Assembly (NCBI RefSeq): GCF_002300165.1 | Contig: NZ_MLCE01000032.1 | Location: forward strand, 192,057 to 256,056 | Length of the DNA stretch: 64,000 bases | Direction of reading: 5' to 3' | Origin: Streptomyces sp. Tue6028 | GTDB taxonomy: Bacteria; Actinomycetota; Actinomycetes; Streptomycetales; Streptomycetaceae | Shown: one piece after another, positions 50,409 through 60,985 of the stretch | Layout of the letters: the number at the start of each line of letters is the position of its first letter | How positions within the stretch are numbered: the first letter of the stretch is position 1 | The notes under the pieces: model-generated | What the model was told of the DNA's origin: nothing | What the model saw: the letters and a program-made list of their open reading frames with translations, nothing else | Databases searched by the model: none | Position numbers and translations under genes: made by a program

Positions 50409-52484
50409 GTGGGTGGAGGACGTTGGCGGCGGTTCCTCAGCGGAGTGTGGCGCAGCATCACCGTCTGGGCCGCGTCCACGGCGACGATGCTCGTCCTCGC
50501 CGGTCTGCTGCCCGACTTCCAGCTCCAGTCGGACGACGGCGACAGCGCCACGCAGATCGCCGTCACCGCCGCGGCAGGAGCGGGCGTCTTCGGTCTGCTG
50601 TCGTCGCTGGTGTGGCCGCTGCTGGTGCGGGCCCTGCTGCTGGTGCCCGCCCTCGTGCTCGGCCTCCTCGTGTTCTTCCTCAACGGGTCGCTGCTGCTGC
50701 TCGCCCTGCGGATCAGCCCCTCCGGGCAGGGTGAGGCCGCCCCGGAGACCGCGGTGGTCGTCGCCGCCGTGATGTCCGCCGTCGCCTCCGCCACGGGCGG
50801 TGCCCTGGCCGTACGGGACGACGACGCGTACCGGCGCCGACTGTACCGGCTCGCCGACCGGCGCCGCCGCCGGGGCGACGGGCAGGCCGGGCCCTCGACT
50901 CCCGGTGCCGTCTTCGTCCAGCTCGACGGAGTCGGACACGACCTCCTCGTGCAGGCCGCCGGGAAGGGCCTGATGCCGACCGTGGCGCGGTGGCTCGGCG
51001 GCGACCGCCCCACCCACCGGCTCACGCCCTGGCGCACCGACTGGTCCAGCCAGACCGGCGCCAGCCAGCTCGGCATCCTGCACGGCAGCAACCACGACAT
51101 CCCGGCCTTCCGCTGGTACGAGAAGGACAGCCAGGAGGTCATGGTCTGCAACCGGCCCACCAGCGCGGCCGAACTCCAGCGCCGGGCCGTCGAGCACACC
51201 GGCGACGGAGGGCTCCTCACCGTCGACGGCGCGAGCCGCGGCAACCTGTTCAGTGGCGGTGCCGACCAACTCGCCCTCGTCCTGTCCGTGGCCGCGCGCC
51301 GAGGCCGGGAGAACCGCTCGCGGGCCGGGTACTTCGCCTACTTCTCCGACCCCGCCAACGCCGTACGGACCGCCATGTCGTTCGTCGCCGAGGTCTTCCG
51401 GGAGATCGGCCAGTCCACCCGGGCCCGGGCGAAGAAGCGGCGGCCACGCGTCAAGCGCGGCGGGCTCTACCCCGTCGTCCGCGCCTTCGCGACCGTCGTC
51501 GAGCGGGACGTCGTCGTCGCCGCGGTGATCGGCGACATGCTCGCCGGCCGCAACGCCGTCTACGCGGACCTGGTCGCCTACGACGAGGTGGCGCACCACT
51601 CCGGACCGCGCGGCCGGGACGCCGAGAAGGTGCTGGAGCGGCTGGACCGCTCGCTCGCGCTGATCGCGAAGGTCGCCGAGCACGCCCCCCGGCCCTACCG
51701 GATCGTGCTGCTGTCCGACCACGGCCAGAGCCCCGGCGAGACCTTCCTGACCCGATACGGCCTCAGTCTCGGCAACCTGGTCCGCGCCGGCTGCGGACTG
51801 CCCGTGCCGCGCAAGGCGCAGCGCACGCACAGCGGCGCCGAGGCGCGGGCCGCCGTACGGGCCGCGCTGCGCCGGCCCGTCGAGGAGGGCGGCGAGCGGC
51901 ACCGGCCCGCGCGGCGCCGCTCCGAGCCCATCGTGCTGGCCTCCGGAAATCTCGGCCTGATCTCCTTCCCGGACGTGCCGCACCGGATGAGCAGGGAGGA
52001 GATCGACCGCCGTCATCCCGCACTGCTGTCCACGCTGGCCAACCACCCCGGCGTCGGCTTCGTGCTCGTGCGCAGCGAGGAGTACGGCGCACTGGTCCTC
52101 GCCGCGAACGGCGCGGAGGTGCCGTTGGACGAGCTGGACGACGAACACCCGGGTCCGCTCGCCGACTTCGGGCCGGGCGCGGCCGACGCCGTACGGCGCA
52201 CGCACTCGTTCCCGCACACCGCCGACATCATGGTCAACTCCTGGTACGACCCCGAGGAGGGCGAGGTGCTCGCCTTCGAGGAGCAGATCGGCTCGCACGG
52301 CGGACTCGGCGGGGCCCAGGGACGGCCCTTCCTGTTGTCGCCGGTCATGCTGTCCGCGCCGGTCGGGGACAGCGCCGAACTCGTCGGCGCGGAGCAGGTG
52401 CACCAGGTGCTGAGACGGTGGCTGCGCGAGTGCGACGGCCCTCAGGTGCCGCTGGCGGAGCCCTCCAAAGAGCGCGCGGCCTGA
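50409..52484 (+). CDS. membrane-anchored type I phosphodiesterase/alkaline-phosphatase-fold protein with holin-like N-terminus
   Basis: A 691-residue protein. The first about 150 residues have four hydrophobic helices and resemble the mycobacterial 4-TMS holin family. The remainder is an alkaline-phosphatase-superfamily (nucleotide pyrophosphatase/phosphodiesterase) domain: FVQLDGVGHDLLVQA (first metal Asp), QTGASQLGILHGSNHDIPAF (Thr/Ser nucleophile), LVAYDEVAHHSGPRG (DxxxH) and VLLSDHGQSPGETF (second metal site). It probably cleaves phosphodiesters at the membrane. GTG 50409 with GAGGTGG 8 nt upstream. Ends at a convergent terminator. Confidence 0.85.
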   Translation: MGGGRWRRFLSGVWRSITVWAASTATMLVLAGLLPDFQLQSDDGDSATQIAVTAAAGAGVFGLLSSLVWPLLVRALLLVPALVLGLLVFFLNGSLLLLALRISPSGQGEAAPETAVVVAAVMSAVASATGGALAVRDDDAYRRRLYRLADRRRRRGDGQAGPSTPGAVFVQLDGVGHDLLVQAAGKGLMPTVARWLGGDRPTHRLTPWRTDWSSQTGASQLGILHGSNHDIPAFRWYEKDSQEVMVCNRPTSAAELQRRAVEHTGDGGLLTVDGASRGNLFSGGADQLALVLSVAARRGRENRSRAGYFAYFSDPANAVRTAMSFVAEVFREIGQSTRARAKKRRPRVKRGGLYPVVRAFATVVERDVVVAAVIGDMLAGRNAVYADLVAYDEVAHHSGPRGRDAEKVLERLDRSLALIAKVAEHAPRPYRIVLLSDHGQSPGETFLTRYGLSLGNLVRAGCGLPVPRKAQRTHSGAEARAAVRAALRRPVEEGGERHRPARRRSEPIVLASGNLGLISFPDVPHRMSREEIDRRHPALLSTLANHPGVGFVLVRSEEYGALVLAANGAEVPLDELDDEHPGPLADFGPGAADAVRRTHSFPHTADIMVNSWYDPEEGEVLAFEEQIGSHGGLGGAQGRPFLLSPVMLSAPVGDSAELVGAEQVHQVLRRWLRECDGPQVPLAEPSKERAA

Positions 52485-52541
52485 CGTGCGCCTGAAGGAG
52501 CGCGCCTCCTGACGCACCCCCGAAGGAGCGCGTCGTCTGAC

Positions 52542-52588
52542 GGCCCGGCCGCCGGCGTGCGGTGTCACGCGCACCGTCCGGCCGGGCC
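52542..52588. terminator. hairpin between convergent genes
   Basis: GGCCCGGCC arms (52542-52550 and 52580-52588) enclose a 29-nt loop that contains a smaller GTGCG...CGCAC stem. It lies 58-104 bp after the phosphodiesterase stop and 22 bp before the DUF6345 stop. Between 52467 and 52540 a 28-30 bp motif GAAGGAGCGCG...TGACG is imperfectly repeated three times. Confidence 0.55.
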
Positions 52589-52610
52589 CGCGGGGCGTCC
52601 TTCGCCCCCG

Positions 52611-54233
52611 TCAGCGCGCCAGCGGTGCGACCACCCAGCGCCGCGTCCTGAACATGCTGTCGGCCTGCCCGATCTCGATGAGCTTGCGGGCTGCCGGGAA
52701 CGCCTCATTGCCCTCGATCTCGTAGCCCACCTGCGAGGTGCCCGGCACGTCGCGGATCTCCAGCCGACGGCGTACGTCGTCGGCCGGGCGCTCGGCGTCC
52801 GAGCCCACCACGGCGAGATGCTCGACCAGCCGGAGCTGGGCCGCGGCCAGCGACTCGGCCGGGTCGCGGGGGAGCGGCGCCACCGCGGCCCGCGGCCCCT
52901 CGCCGGACGGCGGGGCCACCACCGAACTGGGCGTGCGCGTCGAGCCCGCGGCCTCACGCGTCGACAGGTGGGCCTGCACCACGGTCCCGTCGTTGTCCAG
53001 CGCCACCCGGATCTCGCCCCGGCCCGGCGTGATCACCGGGATCCCGTCGAAGGTCTGACGGAACGTCACATGTGTTTCCAGTGACACGGGTTCACCGAGC
53101 CGCGAGCCGTCCTTGGTGCCGGAGTTCTGCCACAGGTCGTGCACGGACTCCACGACCAGTTCGGCGCCGTCCGCGTGCTGCTCGGCGAAGGCGCGCGCCA
53201 GATCCACCGCCCGGCCGGTGTCCAGCTGCTCGGTGTTGCGGTGGTTGGCCTCCGCGAGCCTCACCCAGCGCGCGGCGAGCGGTGCCGTCGCCACGTACCG
53301 GTCGCCGGAGTTCGCGCTCAGCACTCCCTGCCGCTCTACCTGGACCTCCTGGAGGGCGGCCTGCGGGAAGTCCGCCAGCCGGCCGAGCCGGGCGAGTTCG
53401 GCGCTCGGGTCGCGCGGCGCGAGCTGCACGGTCAGCTCCGGCACGACGGTCGCCGCCTCGCGCAGGCTGCTGCGGGCGTAGTACCAGCGCCAGGCGTACC
53501 ACGCGTCGGAGACGTGCTCGCGGAAGAAGTTCCGCTCGGAGCCCAGACGGTTCGTCGCCTCGGCCTGCGTGGGGCCGGTGGCCGCGACCGACGGCGCCTG
53601 CCCGTGGTAGATGTCCCACGAGGCGTTCAGCCAGGCGTCGCAGAAGGTCTGCCCGGCCCGCCACTTCTCCCAGAACTTCCGGCCGTAGTCGGGGCTGTCG
53701 ATGCTCGTCGACTCGAACCCGAAGAGCATCCGTGACCCGAGGTTGGGGCCCGCCCAGGTGCGGATCGGGGTGTGCCCGTCCAGGACGCGCACCGAGTTGC
53801 AGGTGGACCAGAAGACGTAGTTCACCTTCTCGTCGCCGAACGCCATGTTGCTGGACACGGCGTCGCTGCGGCCGTCCCACACCGCGCCGAGCGGTGCGAA
53901 GAACACCCCGTTGCCGTCCATGCCGCCGTGTCCGGAGTGGTAGACGGCGACGACGGCGTCCACACCGTAGCGGTCCTGCCAGTTGTCGTACGCCTGCTCG
54001 TACGCCCACACCTGCGCGCCGCCGTCCGCGAACCAGAAGTTGCGGTCGTAGAACTGCTGGAGATAGGCGAGCCACCCGGTGGCGTCCTCGTGCGTGTGCG
54101 AGAGCGGGTTCTGGTTCACGAACTTCTGGATGCTGAACGCGCCCCACCAGCCGAACGTCGAATCCCGGCCGGCAGCGCCGGGCTTGCCCGAGTCGAGCGG
54201 TGACGGACCACGGTCCGAGTAGATCATGCGCAT
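52611..54233 (-). CDS. DUF6345 protein with metacaspase-like His/Cys pair
   Basis: A 540-residue protein with no signal peptide. The N-terminal 200 residues carry AVVAVYHSGHGGMDGNGVFFAPL (His102 in HSGHG) and VNYVFWSTCNSVRVLDG (Cys145 in STCNS), which closely mirror the YSGHG and DSCHSG motifs of metacaspases and other clan CD cysteine peptidases. The remaining 340 residues (a PDZ-like-to-Ig-like mixed region, including ELVVESVHDLWQN and IRVALDNDGTVVQAHLS) are not recognised. I therefore infer a clan CD-like fold. ATG 54233 has AGGGGG about 9 nt upstream. It is divergent from the MoxR gene by 292 bp. Confidence 0.75.
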   Translation of the reverse strand: MRMIYSDRGPSPLDSGKPGAAGRDSTFGWWGAFSIQKFVNQNPLSHTHEDATGWLAYLQQFYDRNFWFADGGAQVWAYEQAYDNWQDRYGVDAVVAVYHSGHGGMDGNGVFFAPLGAVWDGRSDAVSSNMAFGDEKVNYVFWSTCNSVRVLDGHTPIRTWAGPNLGSRMLFGFESTSIDSPDYGRKFWEKWRAGQTFCDAWLNASWDIYHGQAPSVAATGPTQAEATNRLGSERNFFREHVSDAWYAWRWYYARSSLREAATVVPELTVQLAPRDPSAELARLGRLADFPQAALQEVQVERQGVLSANSGDRYVATAPLAARWVRLAEANHRNTEQLDTGRAVDLARAFAEQHADGAELVVESVHDLWQNSGTKDGSRLGEPVSLETHVTFRQTFDGIPVITPGRGEIRVALDNDGTVVQAHLSTREAAGSTRTPSSVVAPPSGEGPRAAVAPLPRDPAESLAAAQLRLVEHLAVVGSDAERPADDVRRRLEIRDVPGTSQVGYEIEGNEAFPAARKLIEIGQADSMFRTRRWVVAPLAR

Positions 54234-54525
54234 GGTCAAACCCCCTGATGGTCCACCTCGCCGCGCTCGGTCCCGGAGGGGCGAGGGGGCCTCAAAATGT
54301 CACCGCGGCAGGGGTTTGCCCAGCGCGCATACCGGCCATCGGGGCAGCGCCCCGGGCATGCCACGCTGCCTCAGGTGCCGCTTCGGGAAGGGTCCCGCGA
54401 GCGGCGGGGAGCGGTCCCGCACGCGAGAAAATGGGCTGCGACGGCCGGGCACCGGTGCCCACACTGTTCGCATCGGACACCGCGCACCTGCGGTCCCCTG
54501 TCGAACAACCCCGAGGAGTCCCTGC

Positions 54526-55587
54526 GTGCAGGCAGCCGTCGCCGTCACCCCCGCCCGCATACCGGAACTGCTGCTCGGTCTCGCGACCGTACGGCCGGTC
54601 TTCATCTGGGGCGCGCCCGGCATCGGGAAGTCCTCCCTCGTAAGGGAGTTCGCCGAATCGCTGGGCCTGGAGTGCGTGAGCCTGCTCGGTACCCAGCTGG
54701 CCCCCGAGGACCTCATCGGCGTGCCGCAGATCCGCGACGGCCGCTCGGTGTTCTGTCCGCCCGAGGCGATCGCCCGCGACGAGCCGTACTGCCTGTTCCT
54801 CGACGAACTGAACGCGGCGACCCCCGACGTCCAGAAGGCCTTCTACTCGCTGATCCTGGACCGCCGCATCGGCACCTACGAACTGCCGAAGGGCTCCATC
54901 GTGATCGGCGCGGGCAACCGCGCGACCGACAACGCGCTGGCCCGGCCCATCGCCTCGGCCCTCGTCAACCGCCTCACCCATGTGCACCTGGAGGCGTCGC
55001 CGAAGGACTGGCTCGCCTGGGCCGCCGCCCACGACATCCACCCCTGGATCCTCGACCACCTCGCCGACCGGCCCGACCACCTGTGGTCCAAGCCGCCGAA
55101 GACGGAGGAGCCCTTCTCCACGCCCCGCTCCTGGCACATGCTCTCCGACGCCCTGCACTCCTTCGGCGCCGCCCTCGACGAAGCCACGCTGAAGGTGATC
55201 GCGCACGGCACGCTGACCCCCGCGCACGCCGTCGCCTTCTGCGGCTACGTCAAGATCGTGCGCAGCCGCTTCGGCATCGAGGCGATCGTCAAGGGCGACG
55301 CCCGCTGGCCCCACCGCCCCGAGGACCGCGACCTGCTCTACTACCTCGCCGAGTCCTTCCGCGGCCGACTCGTCAAGGAACTGCCCGCCGACCGGGAGCA
55401 TCTCTCCGAGAACGGCCGGCAGACCGCGTACCGGGCCAAGTCCCTCCTCGTCCAGCTCGCCGAGATCTCCGTCGAGGTCGCCCAGACCGTCATCGCCGGC
55501 GACACCGACGGCAATCCCGTCCTGCCCGCGTGGTTCCTGGTGGAGGCGGCCCGGGACATGCCGCGCCTCGTCGAGGCCCGGCAGTGA
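54526..55587 (+). CDS. MoxR-like AAA+ ATPase
   Basis: A 353-residue AAA+ protein. Walker A is GAPGIGKSS at residues 29-37, Walker B/sensor region CLFLDELNAAT, sensor 1 GNRATDNAL, and the arginine-finger region NRLTHVHLE. It resembles the MoxR chaperone group, which remodels a partner VWA protein. GTG 54526 has GAGGAG 8 nt upstream. It overlaps the metallopeptidase-VWA gene start by 4 nt (GTGA), so the two are translated together. Confidence 0.88.
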   Translation: MQAAVAVTPARIPELLLGLATVRPVFIWGAPGIGKSSLVREFAESLGLECVSLLGTQLAPEDLIGVPQIRDGRSVFCPPEAIARDEPYCLFLDELNAATPDVQKAFYSLILDRRIGTYELPKGSIVIGAGNRATDNALARPIASALVNRLTHVHLEASPKDWLAWAAAHDIHPWILDHLADRPDHLWSKPPKTEEPFSTPRSWHMLSDALHSFGAALDEATLKVIAHGTLTPAHAVAFCGYVKIVRSRFGIEAIVKGDARWPHRPEDRDLLYYLAESFRGRLVKELPADREHLSENGRQTAYRAKSLLVQLAEISVEVAQTVIAGDTDGNPVLPAWFLVEAARDMPRLVEARQ

Positions 55588-57389
55588 GCCGGCGCCGCGC
55601 CCAGGACCCCGAGGAGAAGCCCGACCCGGCCGCCGAGGCCTTCGCCGAGGGCATGCGGCTGGTGCGCGCCAACCGTGCGCTGGCCGCCGTCGGATTCAGC
55701 ACCTGCCGTCAGGAGAGCTGCGCGCGGGCGCCCCGGGACGGACTGGTGCGTGTCGACTCCGGCGGCGTCCTGCACGTCCACCCCACCCGCCGCGCCGAAC
55801 CCGCCGCCTGGGCCTGGGCCGTCGCCCACGCCGTCATCCACCTCGGCTTCGGCCACGTACCGGCCGCGACCGGCGAGCGCGAACAGCCCGACCGCTACGC
55901 CCTCGCCGCCCGCTGCGTCGTGGTCAACCGCTTCCTGCTCGGGCTCCCGATCGGGCTCACCCCCGAAGACCTGCCGGCCTCCTACCCCGACGGCGACGAG
56001 GAGAAGCTCGCCGCACGCTGGCGCCGGGACGGCATCCCGCCCATGTACGAGCACTGCGGCACGGCAGGCGGCGCGCCGGACCAGGTGCTGGTGCCGTGGA
56101 ACAGCTGGACCGGCGGCAGCCCGCCGGACTGGCCGACCGCCTTCGCGCACGCCCTGACCCGCACCGTGTCCGCGGCCATGGACATGGCCGGCGGCCGTCG
56201 GGCCTCCATGCGCGGCGGACCCGTCCGGCTCCAGCCCTGGGAGCGGGCGCTGAGCTGGTTCGTCTCCTCCTACCCGCTGCTCGGCGGCGTCGCCGCCGGC
56301 ATCACCGTCGTCGCCGATGCCGAACTCGCCCGCGCCCACGGCATCTCCGTCGCCGCCGTCGACGCGGAGGCCGCCGAGATCTACATCAACCCGCTCCGTC
56401 GGTTCGACGACGAGGAGTGGCGGTTCGTCCTCGCCCACGAGATGCTGCACGCCGCCCTCAGACACGGCGACCGCTGTGGCCCCCGCGACCCGTACCTCTT
56501 CAACGTCGCCGCCGACTACGTCGTCAACGGCTGGCTGTGCGAGATGCAGATCGGCACGATGCCCGAAGGGCTGCTGTACGACCCGGACCTCAAGGACCTG
56601 TCCGCGGAGGAGGTCTACGACCGGATCGCCGGCGACCTGCGACGGGCACGACGCCTGTCCACGCTGCGCGGCAAGGGCGCCGGCGACATCCTCGGCGGCC
56701 CGCTCGGCGCACCGCGCGACTACGTCGACCTCGACGAGTTCTACCGCCGGGGACTCGCCCAGGGCCTCGACCTCCACCAGCAGCAGGAGCGCGGCTACCT
56801 GCCGGGCGGACTGGTGGAGGACATCCGCGCGCTCAGCCACCCCCCGCTGCCCTGGGACGCCCGACTGGCCCGCTGGTTCGACGAGTTCGTGCCCCGTCCC
56901 GAGCCGGTGCGCAGCTACGCGCGTCCGGCGCGCCGCCAGGCGTCCACCCCCGACATCCCGCGCGCGGGCCGCCACTTCCCGCCCGAGGAGATCGCCCGCT
57001 GCACCTTCGGCGTCGTCCTCGACACCTCGGCCTCCATGGACCGCACCCTGCTCGGCAAGGCCCTGGGCGCGATCGCCTCGTACGCCGACGCCCGTGACGT
57101 GCCCGCCGCCCGGGTCGTCTTCTGCGACGCCGCGCCGCACGACGCGGGCTATCTGCCGCCGACCGAGATCGCCGGATGCGTCCGCGTGCACGGACGCGGC
57201 GGCACGGTGCTGCAGCCCGGCATCGACCTGCTGCACCGCGCCGACGACTTCCCGCCGGGCGCGCCCGTGCTGGTGATCACGGACGGTGAGTGCGACGTGC
57301 TGCGGGTGCGCCGCGAGCACGCGTACCTGATCCCGCAGGGCGCACGGCTCCCGTTCACCGCGCGCGGGCCGGTCTTCCGGGTGCGGTGA
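55584..57389 (+). CDS. DUF2201-type metallopeptidase-VWA protein with an internal degenerate copy
   Basis: A 601-residue protein. Residues about 263-335 are a zinc-metallopeptidase-like domain with HEMLHAALRH at 285-294 (HExxHxxxxH), followed by AADYVVN. Residues about 475-600 are a von Willebrand A domain with MIDAS motif DTSAS (480-484) and a later LVITDGECD. Residues about 60-135 repeat the metallopeptidase module in degenerate form: HAVIHLGFGH (82-91) has the same H-x3-H-x4-H spacing but Ala replaces the catalytic Glu. VWA plus MoxR is a known chaperone pairing. Translation overlaps the ATPase by 4 nt. Confidence 0.85.
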   Translation: MSRRRAQDPEEKPDPAAEAFAEGMRLVRANRALAAVGFSTCRQESCARAPRDGLVRVDSGGVLHVHPTRRAEPAAWAWAVAHAVIHLGFGHVPAATGEREQPDRYALAARCVVVNRFLLGLPIGLTPEDLPASYPDGDEEKLAARWRRDGIPPMYEHCGTAGGAPDQVLVPWNSWTGGSPPDWPTAFAHALTRTVSAAMDMAGGRRASMRGGPVRLQPWERALSWFVSSYPLLGGVAAGITVVADAELARAHGISVAAVDAEAAEIYINPLRRFDDEEWRFVLAHEMLHAALRHGDRCGPRDPYLFNVAADYVVNGWLCEMQIGTMPEGLLYDPDLKDLSAEEVYDRIAGDLRRARRLSTLRGKGAGDILGGPLGAPRDYVDLDEFYRRGLAQGLDLHQQQERGYLPGGLVEDIRALSHPPLPWDARLARWFDEFVPRPEPVRSYARPARRQASTPDIPRAGRHFPPEEIARCTFGVVLDTSASMDRTLLGKALGAIASYADARDVPAARVVFCDAAPHDAGYLPPTEIAGCVRVHGRGGTVLQPGIDLLHRADDFPPGAPVLVITDGECDVLRVRREHAYLIPQGARLPFTARGPVFRVR

Positions 57390-57494
57390 CGCCTCCGCGG
57401 CGGGCCGCGGCGCGCCCGCCGCGGGAGGCGCCCCCGCCGAATCCCGTGACTCCCCGAGCACTTGACCCGGCCCGGACCGGCTCGGGCCGACAGG

Positions 57495-57575
57495 CCCGCC
57501 CTTCGCCCCGCCCTTCGCCCCGCCCTTCGCCCCGCCCTTCGCCCCGCCCTTCGCCCCCGCCCTTCGCCCCCGCCG
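57495..57575. repeat. 12-bp tandem repeat (CGCCCTTCGCCC), about six copies
   Basis: CTTCG recurs at 57501, 57513, 57525, 57537, 57549 and 57562 (period 12, last 13). It sits in the 304-bp gap between the VWA gene and the OsmC gene. No other structure is clear there. Confidence 0.75.
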
Positions 57576-57693
57576 GGGAAATCACCTGCACGGTCCGGCA
57601 GGTCGGCGTCGTATCCGGTGGGTGCGGGGGGCCCGGGTGTGATCGGATGAGGACACGGCCCCCGGGAGGGGGACACACGCGAAAGGACTCATC

Positions 57694-58119
57694 GTGGCAA
57701 CCACGCGCACCGCACACACCGTGTGGGAAGGCAACCTGCTCGAAGGCAACGGCGTCGTCACCTTCGACTCCTCCGGCATCGGCCAGCAGCCGGTGACGTG
57801 GGCGTCGCGGGCCCAGGACGCGAACGGCAAGACCAGCCCCGAGGAACTGATCGCCGCCGCCCACTCCAGCTGCTTCTCCATGGCGCTGTCGCACGCCCTG
57901 GCCGGCGCCGGTACCCCGCCCGCCAAGCTCGTCACCAACGCCGACGTCACGTTCCAGCCCGGCGAGGGCATCACCGGCATCCACCTCACCGTCGAGGGCA
58001 CGGTGCCCGGCCTCGACAACGACGGCTTCGTCGCGGCGGCGGAGGAGGCCAAGAAGAACTGCCCGGTCAGCCAGGCGCTGACCGGCACGACGATCACCCT
58101 GTCGGCGAAGCTCGCCTGA
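57694..58119 (+). CDS. OsmC-family thiol peroxidase
   Basis: A 141-residue peroxiredoxin-like protein. The reactive cysteines are Cys60 in AAHSSCFSM and Cys123 in KKNCPVSQAL, in the classical OsmC pattern, with the SPEELIAAAH glutamate upstream. It detoxifies organic hydroperoxides. Start GTG 57694 with an AAGGA site. A hairpin terminator follows before the DnaK gene, so the two are probably separate transcripts. Confidence 0.93.
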   Translation: MATTRTAHTVWEGNLLEGNGVVTFDSSGIGQQPVTWASRAQDANGKTSPEELIAAAHSSCFSMALSHALAGAGTPPAKLVTNADVTFQPGEGITGIHLTVEGTVPGLDNDGFVAAAEEAKKNCPVSQALTGTTITLSAKLA

Positions 58120-58132
58120 CAGCCGCCCGCAC

Positions 58133-58168
58133 CGCTGCCGCGGTTCCCCTCCCGGGGCCGCGGCAGCG
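58133..58168 (+). terminator. hairpin after the OsmC gene
   Basis: CGCTGCCGCGG (58133-58143) and its exact complement (58158-58168) with a 14-nt loop, beginning 14 bp after the OsmC stop. Confidence 0.65.
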
Positions 58169-58275
58169 CTGTGTCCGGGCCGCCGTACCGCCGCGGCCCG
58201 CCGGGAGGGCCCCTCGCGCCCGCCCCGTACGGTCCCGCCGGGCCGCGGCGACCCCCGGCAGCGGGCATCCGTCCC

Positions 58276-58296
58276 ATTGACAACCAGGCACTCAAG
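58276..58296 (+). promoter_or_regulatory. degenerate HAIR (HspR) operator overlapping a -35
   Basis: ATTGACA-N7-ACTCAAG: the right half ACTCAAG (58290-58296) matches the HspR-binding HAIR consensus CTTGAGT-N7-ACTCAAG exactly, and the left half shares the TTGA core (4 of 7). It overlaps a TTGACA hexamer (58277-58282) that may be the -35 of dnaK, about 43 bp before the ATG. A -10 is not clear. HspR control of a second dnaK is inference. Confidence 0.5.
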
Positions 58297-58339
58297 TTTT
58301 GTGCTGGATATTGGGCAGAGTTCGCGGAAGGGGACGGAC

Positions 58340-60214
<1,875 letters not shown>

Positions 60215-60262
60215 CCGGCCGCCGGGCGGGCGAGCCTGGCCGCGTGCGCGTGCGCGTGCGGG

Positions 60263-60985
60263 TCAGGCGTCCGTCCGCTCCCAGCCGCGTCGTGGGGGCC
60301 GCGGTCCGAGCTGTCTCGGGTCGCGGGAGCGGTACACGACGTACGGCCGGAACAGGTACTGCACCGGGGCGCTGAACATGTGCACCAGCCGCGTGTACGG
60401 GACGAGCGCGATGAGCGCCATCCCGATGACCGCGTGGACCTGGTACAGCACCGGCACCCCCTCCATCAGCTCCGTCCTCGGCCGCAGTGTGAACAGACTG
60501 CGCGCCCAGGGGGCGATGGTCTCGCGGTAGTTGTAGCCGTCGCCGGAGGTGTGCGCCAGCTTCGCGATCATGCCCAGCACGATGGCGCCGAGCAGCACCA
60601 CGTACATCAGCTTGTCGTTGACGGTCGTCGCGCGGAACACCGGTGAGTTGGTGCGCCGGCGGTAGATCAGCAGCACGATGCCGAGCACCGTGAGGACACC
60701 GGCCGCCGTACCCCCGTACAGCGAGAACAGGTGGTACGTGTGCTCGCTGACGCCGAGCGACCGCGTCCAGGACTCCGGGACGAACAGCCCCACCAGATGC
60801 CCGGCGAGCACGAACAGGATTCCGTAGTGGAAGGCGGGGGAGGCGATGTTCAGCAGCCTCGACTCGTAGACCTGGGACGAGCGCGTGGTCCAGCCGAACT
60901 TGTCGTAGCGGTGGCGCCAGACGAGTCCCGCGACGAGCAGTGCGAAGGCGATGTACGGCAGGGCGCCCCACAGGAGCGTGCTCAT
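60263..60985 (-). CDS. narI: respiratory nitrate reductase gamma subunit
   Basis: A 240-residue heme-b membrane subunit with about five hydrophobic helices; ligand-bearing segments AFHYGILFVLAGHLVGLF and LYQVHAVIGMALIALVPYTRLVH are as in NarI. It takes electrons from quinol to NarGH. Start ATG 60985 overlaps the narJ stop (ATGA). Its end is 48 bp from the dnaK stop (convergent); a short (GCGTGC)-rich simple repeat lies in the gap. Confidence 0.93.
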   Translation of the reverse strand: MSTLLWGALPYIAFALLVAGLVWRHRYDKFGWTTRSSQVYESRLLNIASPAFHYGILFVLAGHLVGLFVPESWTRSLGVSEHTYHLFSLYGGTAAGVLTVLGIVLLIYRRRTNSPVFRATTVNDKLMYVVLLGAIVLGMIAKLAHTSGDGYNYRETIAPWARSLFTLRPRTELMEGVPVLYQVHAVIGMALIALVPYTRLVHMFSAPVQYLFRPYVVYRSRDPRQLGPRPPRRGWERTDA

